This document shows positions 7,677-15,740 of a DNA stretch of 60,012 nt, one piece after another. This DNA is from Clostridiales bacterium (lineage in GTDB: Bacteria > Bacillota > Clostridia > Christensenellales > Aristaeellaceae). Below the pieces are notes generated by a model. That model made no database searches, was not told the DNA's origin, and was given only the letters and a program-made list of their open reading frames with translations. How positions within the stretch are numbered: position 1 is the stretch's first letter; the number at the start of each line of letters is the position of its first letter. The stretch lies in assembly GCA_024684375.1 (NCBI GenBank), contig JAIKWZ010000007.1, positions 1-60,012 of the forward strand, given 5' to 3'. The translations under genes were made by a program, and so were the position numbers.

Positions 7677-8888
7677 TCAGTTGCCCTCTATCTCGACCTC
7701 TATATTTCTGAATGACTGCTGGCAGTAGGCGATTATCACCACGTCCGGCCGGATCTTTTCAACATAGTATTTCATATCGTGATCGGCGTCACGCATATCC
7801 ACGGAATACACATCCCGCGCGGCCAGGGACATGAACATGCTGATCGGCTGGCCGAAGCTGTCCTTGAACACCAGCACCGTGGTATCCGGCGCCGCCTCGT
7901 TGTAAGTATGCACCTGGGCCAGGTTGGATCCGTACACATAGTACGCGTTCTCGGAATAGTCGTGCTTTCCTTCCTTCTCCAGCTTTTCGCTTTCTATCAC
8001 GGTCTCGCGGAAGCTGCCTTCCCGGAAGACTTCATCCTCCTCATCGAAGCGCTCGTATGTCAGATGTGTCTCGTACTGCGGATACAGAAGATATACGTCG
8101 TCCAGCGTCACGAGGCTCCTGCCCAGCCTCCGCGCAAATTCCCCGAACAGCAGGTTTCTGTACATTTCACGGCTAAACAGCCCGGGATCCAGCTTTTCCC
8201 AGTCCAGATCAAGCCCCAGCTGCCTGCTTATGTACTCGGCGCCGTCATAGGCGGTATACAGCGCCATCAGATGCGTCCAGTGCACGTCGCTTTTGTTTAC
8301 GGCTTCGTCCATCGTCAGCGCGTGGCCGGTATAAGTGTCCCGGCTGTCCCACACGCTCAATCCGTTCTCACGCAGTATCTCAGTCAGGCTGTCCGCGTAG
8401 GAATTGCACTGGTTGTAAACATCCAGGTCGCCCGGCTGTATACCCTCCTCATACAGGGCAGGGTGGCAGTAGATCACCGCCGTGGGGACAGCATATTCTT
8501 CCTCCATCTCTTTGGCGAAAGAAATGATATCATTTACTTTTTCGGGGGTGAATCGCTCCGCGACCACGTTTATCCAGCCCCCGGTAGACAGGCGCGCCAT
8601 TTCCGTAGACACGTTCACCATAACCTTGGGCGGAAGGATCTGCGTACGGGCGGACAGGTGCCTTAACACGTCCAGCCCCACTATACGTCTGCTGGCATTG
8701 TAATCCAGCCTGTCGATGCGCGCGGAAATACTGTCGAATATATCGGGGTCATCGGGCAGCTGATCCTTGTAGCCCTTGAAAAAACCGTAGGCGAAATTGC
8801 GTCCGTGCACTGCGATCGTGCCCGCCATTACACCTACTATTGCCACCACAAACAGTATGGCGAGCCATTTGCTGACTTTTTCCCTCAT
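7677..8888 (-). CDS. AlgJ/DHHW-type SGNH hydrolase-like membrane protein
   Basis: A 403-aa protein with one N-terminal transmembrane anchor (about residues 7-27) and an extracytoplasmic SGNH-like domain. Proteins of this kind are partners of MBOAT acyltransferases and transfer or hydrolyse O-acyl groups on exported polysaccharides. The second catalytic block appears as KSDVHWTHLMALYTAY (Asp-x-His-Trp). The nucleophile block appears as VFKDSFGQPI, and VVIIAYCQQ occupies the C-terminal position usual for DHHW-family members. SD GGAGG precedes the ATG at 8888. The MBOAT gene sits 9 bp upstream, strongly suggesting a two-protein acylation system. Substrate unknown. Confidence 0.85.
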   Translation of the reverse strand: MREKVSKWLAILFVVAIVGVMAGTIAVHGRNFAYGFFKGYKDQLPDDPDIFDSISARIDRLDYNASRRIVGLDVLRHLSARTQILPPKVMVNVSTEMARLSTGGWINVVAERFTPEKVNDIISFAKEMEEEYAVPTAVIYCHPALYEEGIQPGDLDVYNQCNSYADSLTEILRENGLSVWDSRDTYTGHALTMDEAVNKSDVHWTHLMALYTAYDGAEYISRQLGLDLDWEKLDPGLFSREMYRNLLFGEFARRLGRSLVTLDDVYLLYPQYETHLTYERFDEEDEVFREGSFRETVIESEKLEKEGKHDYSENAYYVYGSNLAQVHTYNEAAPDTTVLVFKDSFGQPISMFMSLAARDVYSVDMRDADHDMKYYVEKIRPDVVIIAYCQQSFRNIEVEIEGN

Positions 8889-8897
8889 GCCCGCCTC

Positions 8898-10307
8898 CTA
8901 AAAATTGTAGTAGATAAACGGATTGTAGCCCGTGGCGGAGGTGTTCGCCACCGCCGCCAGCATTACGCAGGCTATCGCGACGCCGCAGGCGATCTCCCAA
9001 ACCCCTTCGGGTATCCTGAGCCTGCGCCGTATGAAAGCGCCCAACGGCAGAGAGCAGACGACCGCCGCCACGATATACCACAGGTATTCCTTGATCAAAA
9101 ACCATGTGAGCCGGTCAAACAGCGCACTTCCTCCGAAGCCAAACATGGTCTTGATGTAACTGAACGCCGAGGAGATGGACGAGGAACGGATCAGGACGGT
9201 TATCAGCGTGACCAGCGCCATGGCGTAGAGATGCCCGATCTTATGCTTCTCCATCCATTTGCCCAGCCCCGTGAGCTTCTCGGCAAGCAGCACGGCAAAG
9301 AACAGAAGCCCCCAGCACACATACGTCCAGTCCGCTCCGTGCCACAGCCCGGTCAGGATCCACACCGCGAGCATATTGAACGCCAAACGCCATTTGCTTT
9401 TCACCCTGCTGCCGCCCAGCGGGAAGAACACATAGTCACGGAACCAGGTGCACATGGAGATATGCCACCTGCGCCAGAACTCCGTGACGCTTTTGGCTAT
9501 AAACGGGAAGTTGAAATTTTCAAGGAAGTGGAAACCGAACATGCGCCCCAGGCCAATGGCCATGTCGCTGTAGCCCGAAAAATCGTAGTAGACCTGTATC
9601 AGGTAGCACGCGGCCCCCAGCCAGCTCAGAGATACGGTCATTTCTCCGCCGGGCAGGGCAAACACGTAATCCACCAGTTTTCCCATGGCGTTGGCGAGCA
9701 GGGCTTTTTTTGCGTAGCCTACCATGAACCTTCTCGCGCCCGCGTAAAAGTCCTCCCGCGTCTCCGTCCTGCCCTGTATCTCACCTGCGACCGTCTCGTA
9801 CCTGACGATAGGTCCCGCTATGAGCTGCGGAAAAAACGAGATATACAGGCACACGTTGCCAAGATTCCTCTGCGCCTGCCCCTTGCCGCGGTATACGTCT
9901 ATCACGTAACTCATGGCCTGGAAGGTGAAAAAGCTTATACCTATGGGCAGCGCGATGTGCGTAAGGGGGATCTCCACGCCCAGAAGAGAATTGACGCTGC
10001 CTATGGCGAAGTCGGCGTACTTGAACACGCCAAGCAGCGCCACGTTCACAGTGACAGCTACTATGAGCAAAAGCTTCCCCTTGCCTGATTTGTTCCTGAG
10101 CGCTTCTATGCCCAGCGCGCACAGCCAGTTTATCACTATGCTCAGCAGCATTATCAGCACGAATCTGGGCTCGCCCCAGGCATAGAAAAGCAAGCTCAGC
10201 ACGGTCAGCACCGCGTTGGCGACAGCCCGTTTTTTACGCGCCAGATAATACAGTATGAGTGTTATGGGCAGAAAGAAAAACAAAAATGCGTTGGACGCAA
10301 AAACCAT
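8898..10307 (-). CDS. MBOAT-family O-acyltransferase (AlgI/DltB-like)
   Basis: A 469-aa polytopic membrane protein, about 11 hydrophobic segments, of the AlgI/PatA/DltB branch of membrane-bound O-acyltransferases. It moves an acyl (usually acetyl) group across the membrane for transfer to an exported glycan. Family motifs visible are FKYADF, PIGISFFTFQAMSYVIDVYRG, FFPQLIAGPIVRY, VYYDFSGYSDMAIGLG, NFNFPF and EFWRRWHISMCTWFRDYVF. The catalytic His lies in LWHGADW. SD GGGAG precedes the ATG at 10307. The adjacent AlgJ-like gene is the expected partner. No polysaccharide synthase is next to it, so the acceptor cannot be named. Confidence 0.93.
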   Translation of the reverse strand: MVFASNAFLFFFLPITLILYYLARKKRAVANAVLTVLSLLFYAWGEPRFVLIMLLSIVINWLCALGIEALRNKSGKGKLLLIVAVTVNVALLGVFKYADFAIGSVNSLLGVEIPLTHIALPIGISFFTFQAMSYVIDVYRGKGQAQRNLGNVCLYISFFPQLIAGPIVRYETVAGEIQGRTETREDFYAGARRFMVGYAKKALLANAMGKLVDYVFALPGGEMTVSLSWLGAACYLIQVYYDFSGYSDMAIGLGRMFGFHFLENFNFPFIAKSVTEFWRRWHISMCTWFRDYVFFPLGGSRVKSKWRLAFNMLAVWILTGLWHGADWTYVCWGLLFFAVLLAEKLTGLGKWMEKHKIGHLYAMALVTLITVLIRSSSISSAFSYIKTMFGFGGSALFDRLTWFLIKEYLWYIVAAVVCSLPLGAFIRRRLRIPEGVWEIACGVAIACVMLAAVANTSATGYNPFIYYNF

Positions 10308-10322
10308 TATATAACTCCCGCC

Positions 10323-10345
10323 GGGGGGCGAACGGACCGCCCCCC
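10323..10345 (-). terminator. GC-rich hairpin between epimerase and MBOAT genes
   Basis: An 8-bp perfect stem (GGGGGGCG / CGCCCCCC) with a 7-nt loop lies just after the epimerase stop. No T run follows on the minus strand, so it may be a weak terminator or an mRNA-processing or stabilising structure. Confidence 0.4.
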
Positions 10346-10356
10346 TGCATTTAGTG

Positions 10357-11127
10357 TCAGCCTCTGGCGGCGTTCAATACCCGGAAAGCCTCTTTGCAGT
10401 CTGCTTCAAAGTCGTCACAGCGGCCCTCCACGCTCACGCGGCCCTGGTAGCCGATCTCTCTGAGCGTGTCGAAGAGCTCCTGATACTTTTCACCGTCGCC
10501 CGTTTTGGGGAAGCGCCTGCCGATGGCGTTGGCGGTGTGCACATGCTTGAGCATGTCTCCCGCCATGCGGATGGAATTGAAGCCCTCCGCGCCCATGGCC
10601 ATATGGTAAGTGTCCGCCAGCACGGCGATGTGTGGCATCTGGATAATAGACGCCACGCACACAGCTTCAGAGACGTAATTGAGTATGTTGCATTCTCCGC
10701 TGCGCAGAGGCTCTATGGCGATCATTATGTCGTTGTCCGCCGCGTGACGCTCCGCAAGGCGCAGGAAGTTGGCGATCTGACGCCAGCCCTGAGCCGTATC
10801 GAAGCCATCCGGCAGATTTCTTGCTCCGCCGGAACCGAACACCGCCACCCTGACGCCCATGCGCCGCGCCCTGTCGAACGCCTTTTCCAGGTAATCGTGC
10901 AGGTTCTGCGCGTTCACGCTGTTTCCCGTCACGGGCAGGGTCGCGGGCAGCATGCCGTTGACTGCTTCCACCTTTATGGGGGACGCGCTCACCCTGTCAA
11001 GCGCTGCCTGATAGTCTCCTTCCGGCATGGCCTCCAGCGCCGTGAGCGAGCATTCGATGTAGTCGAAGCCTGCCCGGGCGACCTGGTTTATCTTGCCTAT
11101 GTCCGCGCATACACCAAGCTTTATCAT
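10357..11127 (-). CDS. Sugar phosphate isomerase/epimerase (xylose-isomerase-like TIM barrel)
   Basis: A 256-aa single-domain TIM-barrel protein of the AP-endonuclease-2/xylose-isomerase-like family. It begins MIKLGVCADIGKINQVARAGFDYIE. Putative metal-ligand positions are the Glu in IAIEPL, Asp and His in LADTYHM, His in LKHVHTAN and Glu in VSVEGR. Such enzymes isomerise or epimerise free or phosphorylated keto sugars; the substrate cannot be read from sequence. SD AAAGGAG precedes the ATG at 11127. It lies 27 bp downstream of a larger gene encoding another epimerase-like domain plus a Gfo/Idh/MocA dehydrogenase, a pairing typical of inositol or keto-sugar catabolism. Confidence 0.88.
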   Translation of the reverse strand: MIKLGVCADIGKINQVARAGFDYIECSLTALEAMPEGDYQAALDRVSASPIKVEAVNGMLPATLPVTGNSVNAQNLHDYLEKAFDRARRMGVRVAVFGSGGARNLPDGFDTAQGWRQIANFLRLAERHAADNDIMIAIEPLRSGECNILNYVSEAVCVASIIQMPHIAVLADTYHMAMGAEGFNSIRMAGDMLKHVHTANAIGRRFPKTGDGEKYQELFDTLREIGYQGRVSVEGRCDDFEADCKEAFRVLNAARG

Positions 11128-11154
11128 GTATTTTTCTCCTTTGCGCCGCGGCGC

Positions 11155-13188
11155 TCAATAGGTATTGGCGGTGTCCAAGGTCTTGCCTTCGTCCTTTTTA
11201 GCCTTGGAGGTCGCCCTGCGCTTGTTGAGTTCGCTTAGGAACAGATCCTCGTCCAGCGGCAGCTCGACGGTCTTATCCAGCCAGCTGGACAGGTGCATGG
11301 CGTTGGAGATGGTCAGGCCGTTTATGCCCTCCGCGCCGTCGGCGACCAGCTCGCCCCGGCCCAGTATCTTGTTGGCAAACGCCTCAAGCACTCCGTTATG
11401 CTGGGGATTCAGTCCGTCAGTCTCCACCTCGTATTCCTGGCGGGGCGGCCAGCCAAAGCCGCCGGTGTATGTCCTGTGGAACTCGGGTATGGAGATCTCC
11501 AGCTTTTTCATGTACAGCTTGTTGTTTTCGCACACCAGCTGTCCGCCGTCCAGATCTATCTCGAAGCGGTTGGTGCCGGGCGAATCGCTGGTAGAGGTAA
11601 CGAATACGCCCGTGGCACCGTTGGGATATTCCACGTAGGCGGTCACGTCGTCCTCGACCTCGATATTGTGCCACTTGCCGTTGTGACAGAAAGCCCTGAC
11701 CTTGGAGGGCATACCGCAGATCCACTGCCACAGATCCAGGTTGTGGGGACACTGGTTGAGCAGAACGCCTCCGCCTTCTCCGTCCCATGTGGCGCGCCAG
11801 GCGCCGGAATCGTAGTAGGACTGTGCGCGGAACCAGTTGGTGATGATCCAGTTGGTCCTGCGGATCTGTCCCATCTCGCCGCTGTCGATAATCTCCTTCA
11901 TTTTACGGTACACACAGTTGGTACGCTGGTTGAACATTATGGCGTAGATCTTGTCCTGCGTGGCCGCGTATTCGTTAAGCTCCCTTACCGCCTTGGTGTA
12001 CACGCCCGCGGGCTTCTCGCTCATGGCGTGCAGCCCCTTGGAAAGCGCCATCTTCACCAGCCGGGGATGGTCGTAGTGGGGCGTAGCCACAAGCACCGCG
12101 TCCACGAGCCCGCTGTCCATCATCTTTTCCGCGTCGTCGAAGATCGCCACGCCGGGCAGGTTCTCCTGTGCCCACTGGCGCCTTTCGGGCTTGATATCGG
12201 CAATAGCTCCCAGCACCATGCCGTTTACTTTGCCTTCTATAAGGCTCTTGCAGTGGCTGGAGCCGATGTTGCCCACGCCCACTATGCCCAGTCTCACTTT
12301 ATCCATATTGCACCACACCCCCGTTTTCTCAGTATGAAAGTTCAGGGAAACAAGTATTCCTTTAAGCGCGTCCGCCGCCGCCTGGAAAGCAGTCATGCTG
12401 TCCGGGTAGCTGTAAGCGGTTTTGAGCGCCTCGCCCTGCAGATCCTTGAGGCCGTCGAACACCCTCAGGTGGGGTTCCACGGACAGCACCATCTCCTGAG
12501 CCCGCGGAGTCAGCCCCTCGATTATTTTGGCCACGTCTCCGTCCCCGCAGCCGCTGGGCACCACACTGCCGTCCGCGGCCAGAGCGTCTTTTATATGCAT
12601 GTAATATATGCAGTCCTTGAGCAGCGCGAAGTTCTCGATCGGCTTTTCGCCGCATTGGATGAAGTTGGCGGGATCGAACACCAGACGCAGCCTGCCGCCG
12701 AAGTGCCTGTACAGGTCCAGGCAGCGCGCCGCCCTGTCCCCGTAAATGCCCTTCTCGTTTTCATGACACAGCTTTATGCCTTCCGCCTCGGCAGCGTCAA
12801 GCATCTTTCCCAGCCTTGACAGCACCTCATCGCGGTAGAGAGCCGGGTCTTCCCCCTTCGGAATATAGAATGAGAACATCCTCATCCTGTCCGTGCCCAG
12901 CATACGGCACAGCTTGAGCGCGCGCCTGAACTCCTCAAAGTGAGGCTCAAACGCGTCCGTTATGGAGATCTTGCCGAAGGGAGAGCCCATGGAGGCCACC
13001 CTTATGCCCGCGGCGTCCAGCTTCTGCTTAGCCGCCAGCGCCTCATCGTCGGTAAGGTCCTTCACGTTTTTGCCGTTTACGCCCCTCATCTCCAGCGTGG
13101 CGATGCCCGCCTTCTTGAGCGCGTCAATCTGTATGTCCAGATCCTGTCCCGCCTCGTCCGCGAAAGCGGACAACACAAACACAGCCAT
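11155..13188 (-). CDS. Two-domain ORF: sugar epimerase-like TIM barrel + Gfo/Idh/MocA oxidoreductase
   Basis: A single 677-codon frame holds two normally separate proteins. Residues ~1-279 are a xylose-isomerase-like TIM barrel (LVFDPANFIQCGE, MHIKDAL, LSVEPHL). Residues ~295-677 are an NAD(P)-dependent Gfo/Idh/MocA dehydrogenase with the Rossmann motif GIVGVGNIGSSHCKSL, SEKPAG (catalytic-type Lys in EKP) and the GGGVLLNQCPHNLDLWQW segment. The linker (about 280-294) is short and contains the internal ATG at 12306. The chosen start, ATG at 13188, has GGGAGGA upstream. Removing one G at 12359-12360 would end the first domain at a TGA 12342-12344, so a natural fusion and a one-base indel are both possible. 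The products probably oxidise and isomerise a cyclitol or sugar. Confidence 0.85.
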   Translation of the reverse strand: MAVFVLSAFADEAGQDLDIQIDALKKAGIATLEMRGVNGKNVKDLTDDEALAAKQKLDAAGIRVASMGSPFGKISITDAFEPHFEEFRRALKLCRMLGTDRMRMFSFYIPKGEDPALYRDEVLSRLGKMLDAAEAEGIKLCHENEKGIYGDRAARCLDLYRHFGGRLRLVFDPANFIQCGEKPIENFALLKDCIYYMHIKDALAADGSVVPSGCGDGDVAKIIEGLTPRAQEMVLSVEPHLRVFDGLKDLQGEALKTAYSYPDSMTAFQAAADALKGILVSLNFHTEKTGVWCNMDKVRLGIVGVGNIGSSHCKSLIEGKVNGMVLGAIADIKPERRQWAQENLPGVAIFDDAEKMMDSGLVDAVLVATPHYDHPRLVKMALSKGLHAMSEKPAGVYTKAVRELNEYAATQDKIYAIMFNQRTNCVYRKMKEIIDSGEMGQIRRTNWIITNWFRAQSYYDSGAWRATWDGEGGGVLLNQCPHNLDLWQWICGMPSKVRAFCHNGKWHNIEVEDDVTAYVEYPNGATGVFVTSTSDSPGTNRFEIDLDGGQLVCENNKLYMKKLEISIPEFHRTYTGGFGWPPRQEYEVETDGLNPQHNGVLEAFANKILGRGELVADGAEGINGLTISNAMHLSSWLDKTVELPLDEDLFLSELNKRRATSKAKKDEGKTLDTANTY

Positions 13189-13223
13189 TGCGTATCCTCC
13201 CACAGGCATAATATTCTATTTTG

Positions 13224-13252
13224 ATTATACTCTTTGCGCGCGGATTAGTCAA
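13224..13252 (-). promoter_or_regulatory. Sigma-A promoter of the sugar epimerase/oxidoreductase run
   Basis: On the minus strand TTGACT (13252-13247), a 17-bp spacer and TATAAT (13229-13224) lie 35 bp before the start codon at 13188. It is divergent from the infC promoter. Confidence 0.85.
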
Positions 13253-13296
13253 GCTTTCGCCGCCGCGCTAAGATTATGTAAACTGTTCCGCCGCGC

Positions 13297-13325
13297 TTGA
13301 CTTTTGTTCCGCCTTCATGTATAAT
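13297..13325 (+). promoter_or_regulatory. Sigma-A promoter of infC-rpmI-rplT
   Basis: TTGACT (13297-13302), a 17-bp spacer and TATAAT (13320-13325). Transcription would begin near 13332, giving a ~145-nt leader. Confidence 0.88.
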
Positions 13326-13331
13326 CATCGG

Positions 13332-13470
13332 GCAAAGCAGAAGCAACCGCTTCTCACCCGGCGGCATCGCCAGCCGTGGTAAACAGCCTCCCTGCAAGGG
13401 GCGTTCTGTGGGAGCGGTGCGTTTGCGCCGGTCTTTTTTTATCCCGGTGCCCATATTTATACGGAGGTGT
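13332..13470 (+). ncRNA. infC leader (L20-type autoregulatory leader)
   Basis: The leader begins with AGAAGCAACCGCTTCTCACC, the hallmark hairpin and flank of the ribosomal protein L20 leader found upstream of infC in many Bacillota. A second short hairpin (CGGC..GCCG type) follows, and a terminator hairpin at 13415-13440 precedes the SD. In the known system L20 binds the leader and promotes premature termination, tuning infC-rpmI-rplT to free L20. Family assignment rests on sequence recognition without a covariance search. Confidence 0.75.
13415..13440 (+). terminator. Attenuator in the infC leader
   Basis: A stem CGGTGC / GCGCCG (one G-T wobble) with a 4-nt loop is followed by GTC and a run of T to 13440. 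It lies 36 nt before the infC start, as expected for transcriptional attenuation rather than gene-end termination. Confidence 0.8.
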
Positions 13471-13476
13471 GTTTCT

Positions 13477-13989
13477 ATCAACGATCTGACTATCAACGAA
13501 GATATCCGTGAGCGCGAAGTACGCGTTGTAAACGAAAACGGCGAGCAGCTGGGCATCATGCCCACGGTTCAGGCATTGCGGCTGGCCGAGGAGAAGCAGC
13601 TGGATCTGGTCAACATCGCTCCTGCCGCCAAACCCCCGGTGTGCAAGCTGATGGATTACGGCAAGTACCGTTTTGAACAGGGCAAGCGCGAAAAGGAGAT
13701 CCGCAAAAATCAGAAGATAATAGAGACGAAGGAAGTGCGTTTAAGCGCCACCATCGAAGACCACGACATCGACGTACGGTTCCGCCAGGCTGCTAAATTC
13801 CTGCAGGACGGCTGCAAGGTCAAAGTGTCCATCCGCTTCCGCGGACGCCAGATCGCCCACAGCGAGATCGGCACGGACGTGATGCAGGCCTTTGCCGAAA
13901 GGATCAAGGATTACGGCAGCGTAGAAAAGAAACCGGCTCTGGAGGGGCGCAGCATGACCATGCTCCTGGCCCCCAAGGACTCCAAGTAA
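13477..13989 (+). CDS. infC: Translation initiation factor IF-3 (ATC start)
   Basis: A 170-aa IF-3, which binds the 30S subunit, checks the start codon and prevents premature 50S joining. The N-domain carries INEDIREREVRVVNENGEQLG and LDLVNIAPAAKPPVCKLMDYGKYRFEQ (split by a linker Lys/Arg-rich helix). The C-domain carries VRLSATIEDHDIDVRFRQ. No ATG, GTG or TTG exists in frame between the leader terminator and the conserved N-terminus. The ideal SD GGAGG (13463-13467) is 9 nt before ATC at 13477. A rare AUU/AUC-type start is a known IF-3 autoregulation device. First gene of infC-rpmI-rplT. Confidence 0.93.
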   Translation: MNDLTINEDIREREVRVVNENGEQLGIMPTVQALRLAEEKQLDLVNIAPAAKPPVCKLMDYGKYRFEQGKREKEIRKNQKIIETKEVRLSATIEDHDIDVRFRQAAKFLQDGCKVKVSIRFRGRQIAHSEIGTDVMQAFAERIKDYGSVEKKPALEGRSMTMLLAPKDSK

Positions 13990-14016
13990 GCATTCACACA
14001 AAAGGAGGAAATACTC

Positions 14017-14214
14017 ATGCCCAAACAGAAGACCCACTCTGGCGCCGCGAAGCGTTTCAGCATCACAAAGAGCGGTCGAGTAAAGCGCGCTCAGGCCTTT
14101 AAGCGCCACATACTTACCAAAAAGCCTACCAAGCGCACCCGCAATCTGCGCAAGGCCGCGTTCCTTACGCCCGTCGAAGGACGCACCATGAAGAAGCTTA
14201 TTCCCTACAAGTAA
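14017..14214 (+). CDS. rpmI: 50S ribosomal protein L35
   Basis: A 65-aa basic L35 with the family start [20 protein letters not shown] and the terminal [19 protein letters not shown] precedes the ATG. It lies between infC and rplT, the universal order. Expression is expected to follow the L20-type leader upstream. Confidence 0.98.
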   Translation: MPKQKTHSGAAKRFSITKSGRVKRAQAFKRHILTKKPTKRTRNLRKAAFLTPVEGRTMKKLIPYK

Positions 14215-14228
14215 GGAGGACGACATAA

Positions 14229-14579
14229 ATGGCAAGAATTAAGCGCGCGGTCAACGCCGTAAAAAAACGCCGCAAGATTTTTAAGCTTTCAAAGGGTTAT
14301 TTCGGAGCTAAATCCAAGCAGTATCGTGCCGCCAGCGAGCAGGTGAGACGTTCCCTGCGCTACGCTTTCGTCGGCCGCAAGATGAAAAAGCGCAACTTCC
14401 GTCGCCTGTGGATCGCCCGTATCAACGCCGGCGCCCGGATGAACGGCATCTCCTACAGCCGCCTGATGGACGGTCTGAAGAAGAACGGCATCGACATCAA
14501 CCGCAAGATGCTCTCCGAGCTGGCGATCAACGACGCCGCCGCCTTTACCGCCCTGTGCGAGAAGGCCAAGAACGCCTGA
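14229..14579 (+). CDS. rplT: 50S ribosomal protein L20
   Basis: A 116-aa L20, an early-assembly 23S rRNA-binding protein and, in Bacillota and enterics, the repressor of its own operon. The N-terminus [16 protein letters not shown] and the core [19 protein letters not shown] helix (here [15 protein letters not shown]) and [12 protein letters not shown] are intact. SD AAGGAGG precedes the ATG. Last gene of the operon, followed by a hairpin terminator. Confidence 0.98.
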   Translation: MARIKRAVNAVKKRRKIFKLSKGYFGAKSKQYRAASEQVRRSLRYAFVGRKMKKRNFRRLWIARINAGARMNGISYSRLMDGLKKNGIDINRKMLSELAINDAAAFTALCEKAKNA

Positions 14580-14590
14580 GAAAACGTATT

Positions 14591-14620
14591 CCCTGCGGTC
14601 CCTCTGCCGCAGGGGTTTTA
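14591..14620 (+). terminator. Intrinsic terminator after rplT
   Basis: An 8-bp stem CCCTGCGG / CCGCAGGG with an 8-nt loop, then GTTTTA. It ends only a few bases before the tRNA-Ser gene, so partial readthrough may supply the tRNA. Confidence 0.75.
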
Positions 14621-14623
14621 TGT

Positions 14624-14709
14624 GGAGGCGTATCGAAGTGGTCATAACGGCCCTGACTCGAAATCAGGTAGGGTGAAAGCCCTCGTGGGTTCGAATCCCA
14701 CCGCCTCCG
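14624..14709 (+). tRNA. tRNA-Ser (anticodon CGA)
   Basis: An 86-nt type II tRNA. The acceptor stem GGAGGCG pairs with CGCCTCC and the discriminator base is G. The anticodon arm CCTGA-CTCGAAA-TCAGG places CGA at 14659-14661 (reads UCG). The long variable arm AGGGTGAAAGCCCT is typical of serine tRNAs, and the T arm is GTGGG-TTCGAAT-CCCAC. The 3' CCA is not encoded. Confidence 0.96.
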
Positions 14710-14721
14710 CGCTTCAAACTC

Positions 14722-14749
14722 AAATCCGAACCCGTATCGGTTCGGATTT
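14722..14749 (+). terminator. Hairpin after tRNA-Ser
   Basis: An 11-bp perfect stem (AAATCCGAACC / GGTTCGGATTT) with a 6-nt loop lies 12 nt after the tRNA 3' end. The T run is short and partly inside the stem, so termination may be incomplete. Confidence 0.6.
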
Positions 14750-14784
14750 CGCTATATCTTCATAGCCCGAAAGGAGGAAGGATT

Positions 14785-15711
14785 ATGAAACTGCTCAACA
14801 TCGCTAACGGACCCCGGAATGCCTCTGCCGTAGTGCTCGGCTGCATGCGCATGCCAAGGCTCAGCGTTGATGCCGCCGCGGAGATGCTGCGTACCGCCGT
14901 AGACGAAGGCGTCAATTTCTTCGACCACGCTACCTGCTACGGCAACGGCGAAGCGGAGACCCGTTTCGGAGACGCGTTTAAGCTGGCCGGACTCAGGCGC
15001 GAGGACGTATATATTCAGAGCAAGTGCGGTCTGCATTTCGACCGACAGGAGTTCGACTGGAGCCGTGACGACATCATCACCAGCGCTGAAGAGAGCCTTG
15101 TCCGGCTTAAAACCGAGTATCTTGACGTGCTGCTGCTGCACCGTCCGGACCTGCTTTACGAGCCCGAGCAGGTGGCCGAAGCATTCGAGACCCTTCACGT
15201 TCAGGGCAAGGTAAGGTATTTCGGCGTGAGCAACGTATCTCCGGGACAGTTGGAACTTCTGGGCAAGTACGTTAAGCAGCCGCTGGTCATCAACCAGCTT
15301 CAGTTCTCCCTTGACCAGGCTCAGCTTATTGACACGGGTCTGTACGTAAACAACCTGACCACCGAGCATTCCGTCGACCGTGACAACGGGCTTATCGACT
15401 ACTGCCGGCTTAAGGATATCACGATTCAGGCATGGTCTCCCCTGCAGGCCGGCATGTTCCAGGGCTGTTTTGTGGACGATCCCGGGTATCCCGAGCTCAA
15501 TAAAGCACTTGGCGAAGTGGCAGAAAAATACTTCGTCAGCAAGACCGCTATAGCCATCGCATGGATACTCAGGCATCCCGCACGCATGCAGGCCATCGCT
15601 GGCACCATGAACCCCTCACACCTTAAGGACATCTGCGCCGGCTCAGACATCGTGCTGACCCATCAGGAGTGGTACAAGCTCTACCTCGCGTCCGGCAGAA
15701 AACTGCCGTAA
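14785..15711 (+). CDS. Aldo/keto reductase
   Basis: A 308-aa NAD(P)H-dependent oxidoreductase of the AKR superfamily, closest by motif to the YdhF/YcsN-like branch. The TIM-barrel catalytic tetrad is visible: Asp and Tyr in FFDHATCYG, Lys in QSKCG and His in LLLHRPD. The strands around FGVSNVSPGQLELL and QLQFSL, the AWSPL cofactor segment and the AIAWILRHP C-terminal helix are typical. SD AAAGGAGG precedes the ATG at 14785. Physiological substrate unknown. A UroD-like gene follows 29 bp after the stop and is probably cotranscribed. Confidence 0.93.
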   Translation: MKLLNIANGPRNASAVVLGCMRMPRLSVDAAAEMLRTAVDEGVNFFDHATCYGNGEAETRFGDAFKLAGLRREDVYIQSKCGLHFDRQEFDWSRDDIITSAEESLVRLKTEYLDVLLLHRPDLLYEPEQVAEAFETLHVQGKVRYFGVSNVSPGQLELLGKYVKQPLVINQLQFSLDQAQLIDTGLYVNNLTTEHSVDRDNGLIDYCRLKDITIQAWSPLQAGMFQGCFVDDPGYPELNKALGEVAEKYFVSKTAIAIAWILRHPARMQAIAGTMNPSHLKDICAGSDIVLTHQEWYKLYLASGRKLP

Positions 15712-15740
15712 GCCCCCCCTGCAGGTCCCATACAGCTGTT

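Noticed and set aside
13297..13476. Extension of infC to an upstream ATG at 13297
   Set aside because: It begins inside the -35 box and would translate the leader and terminator; the residues match no IF-3.
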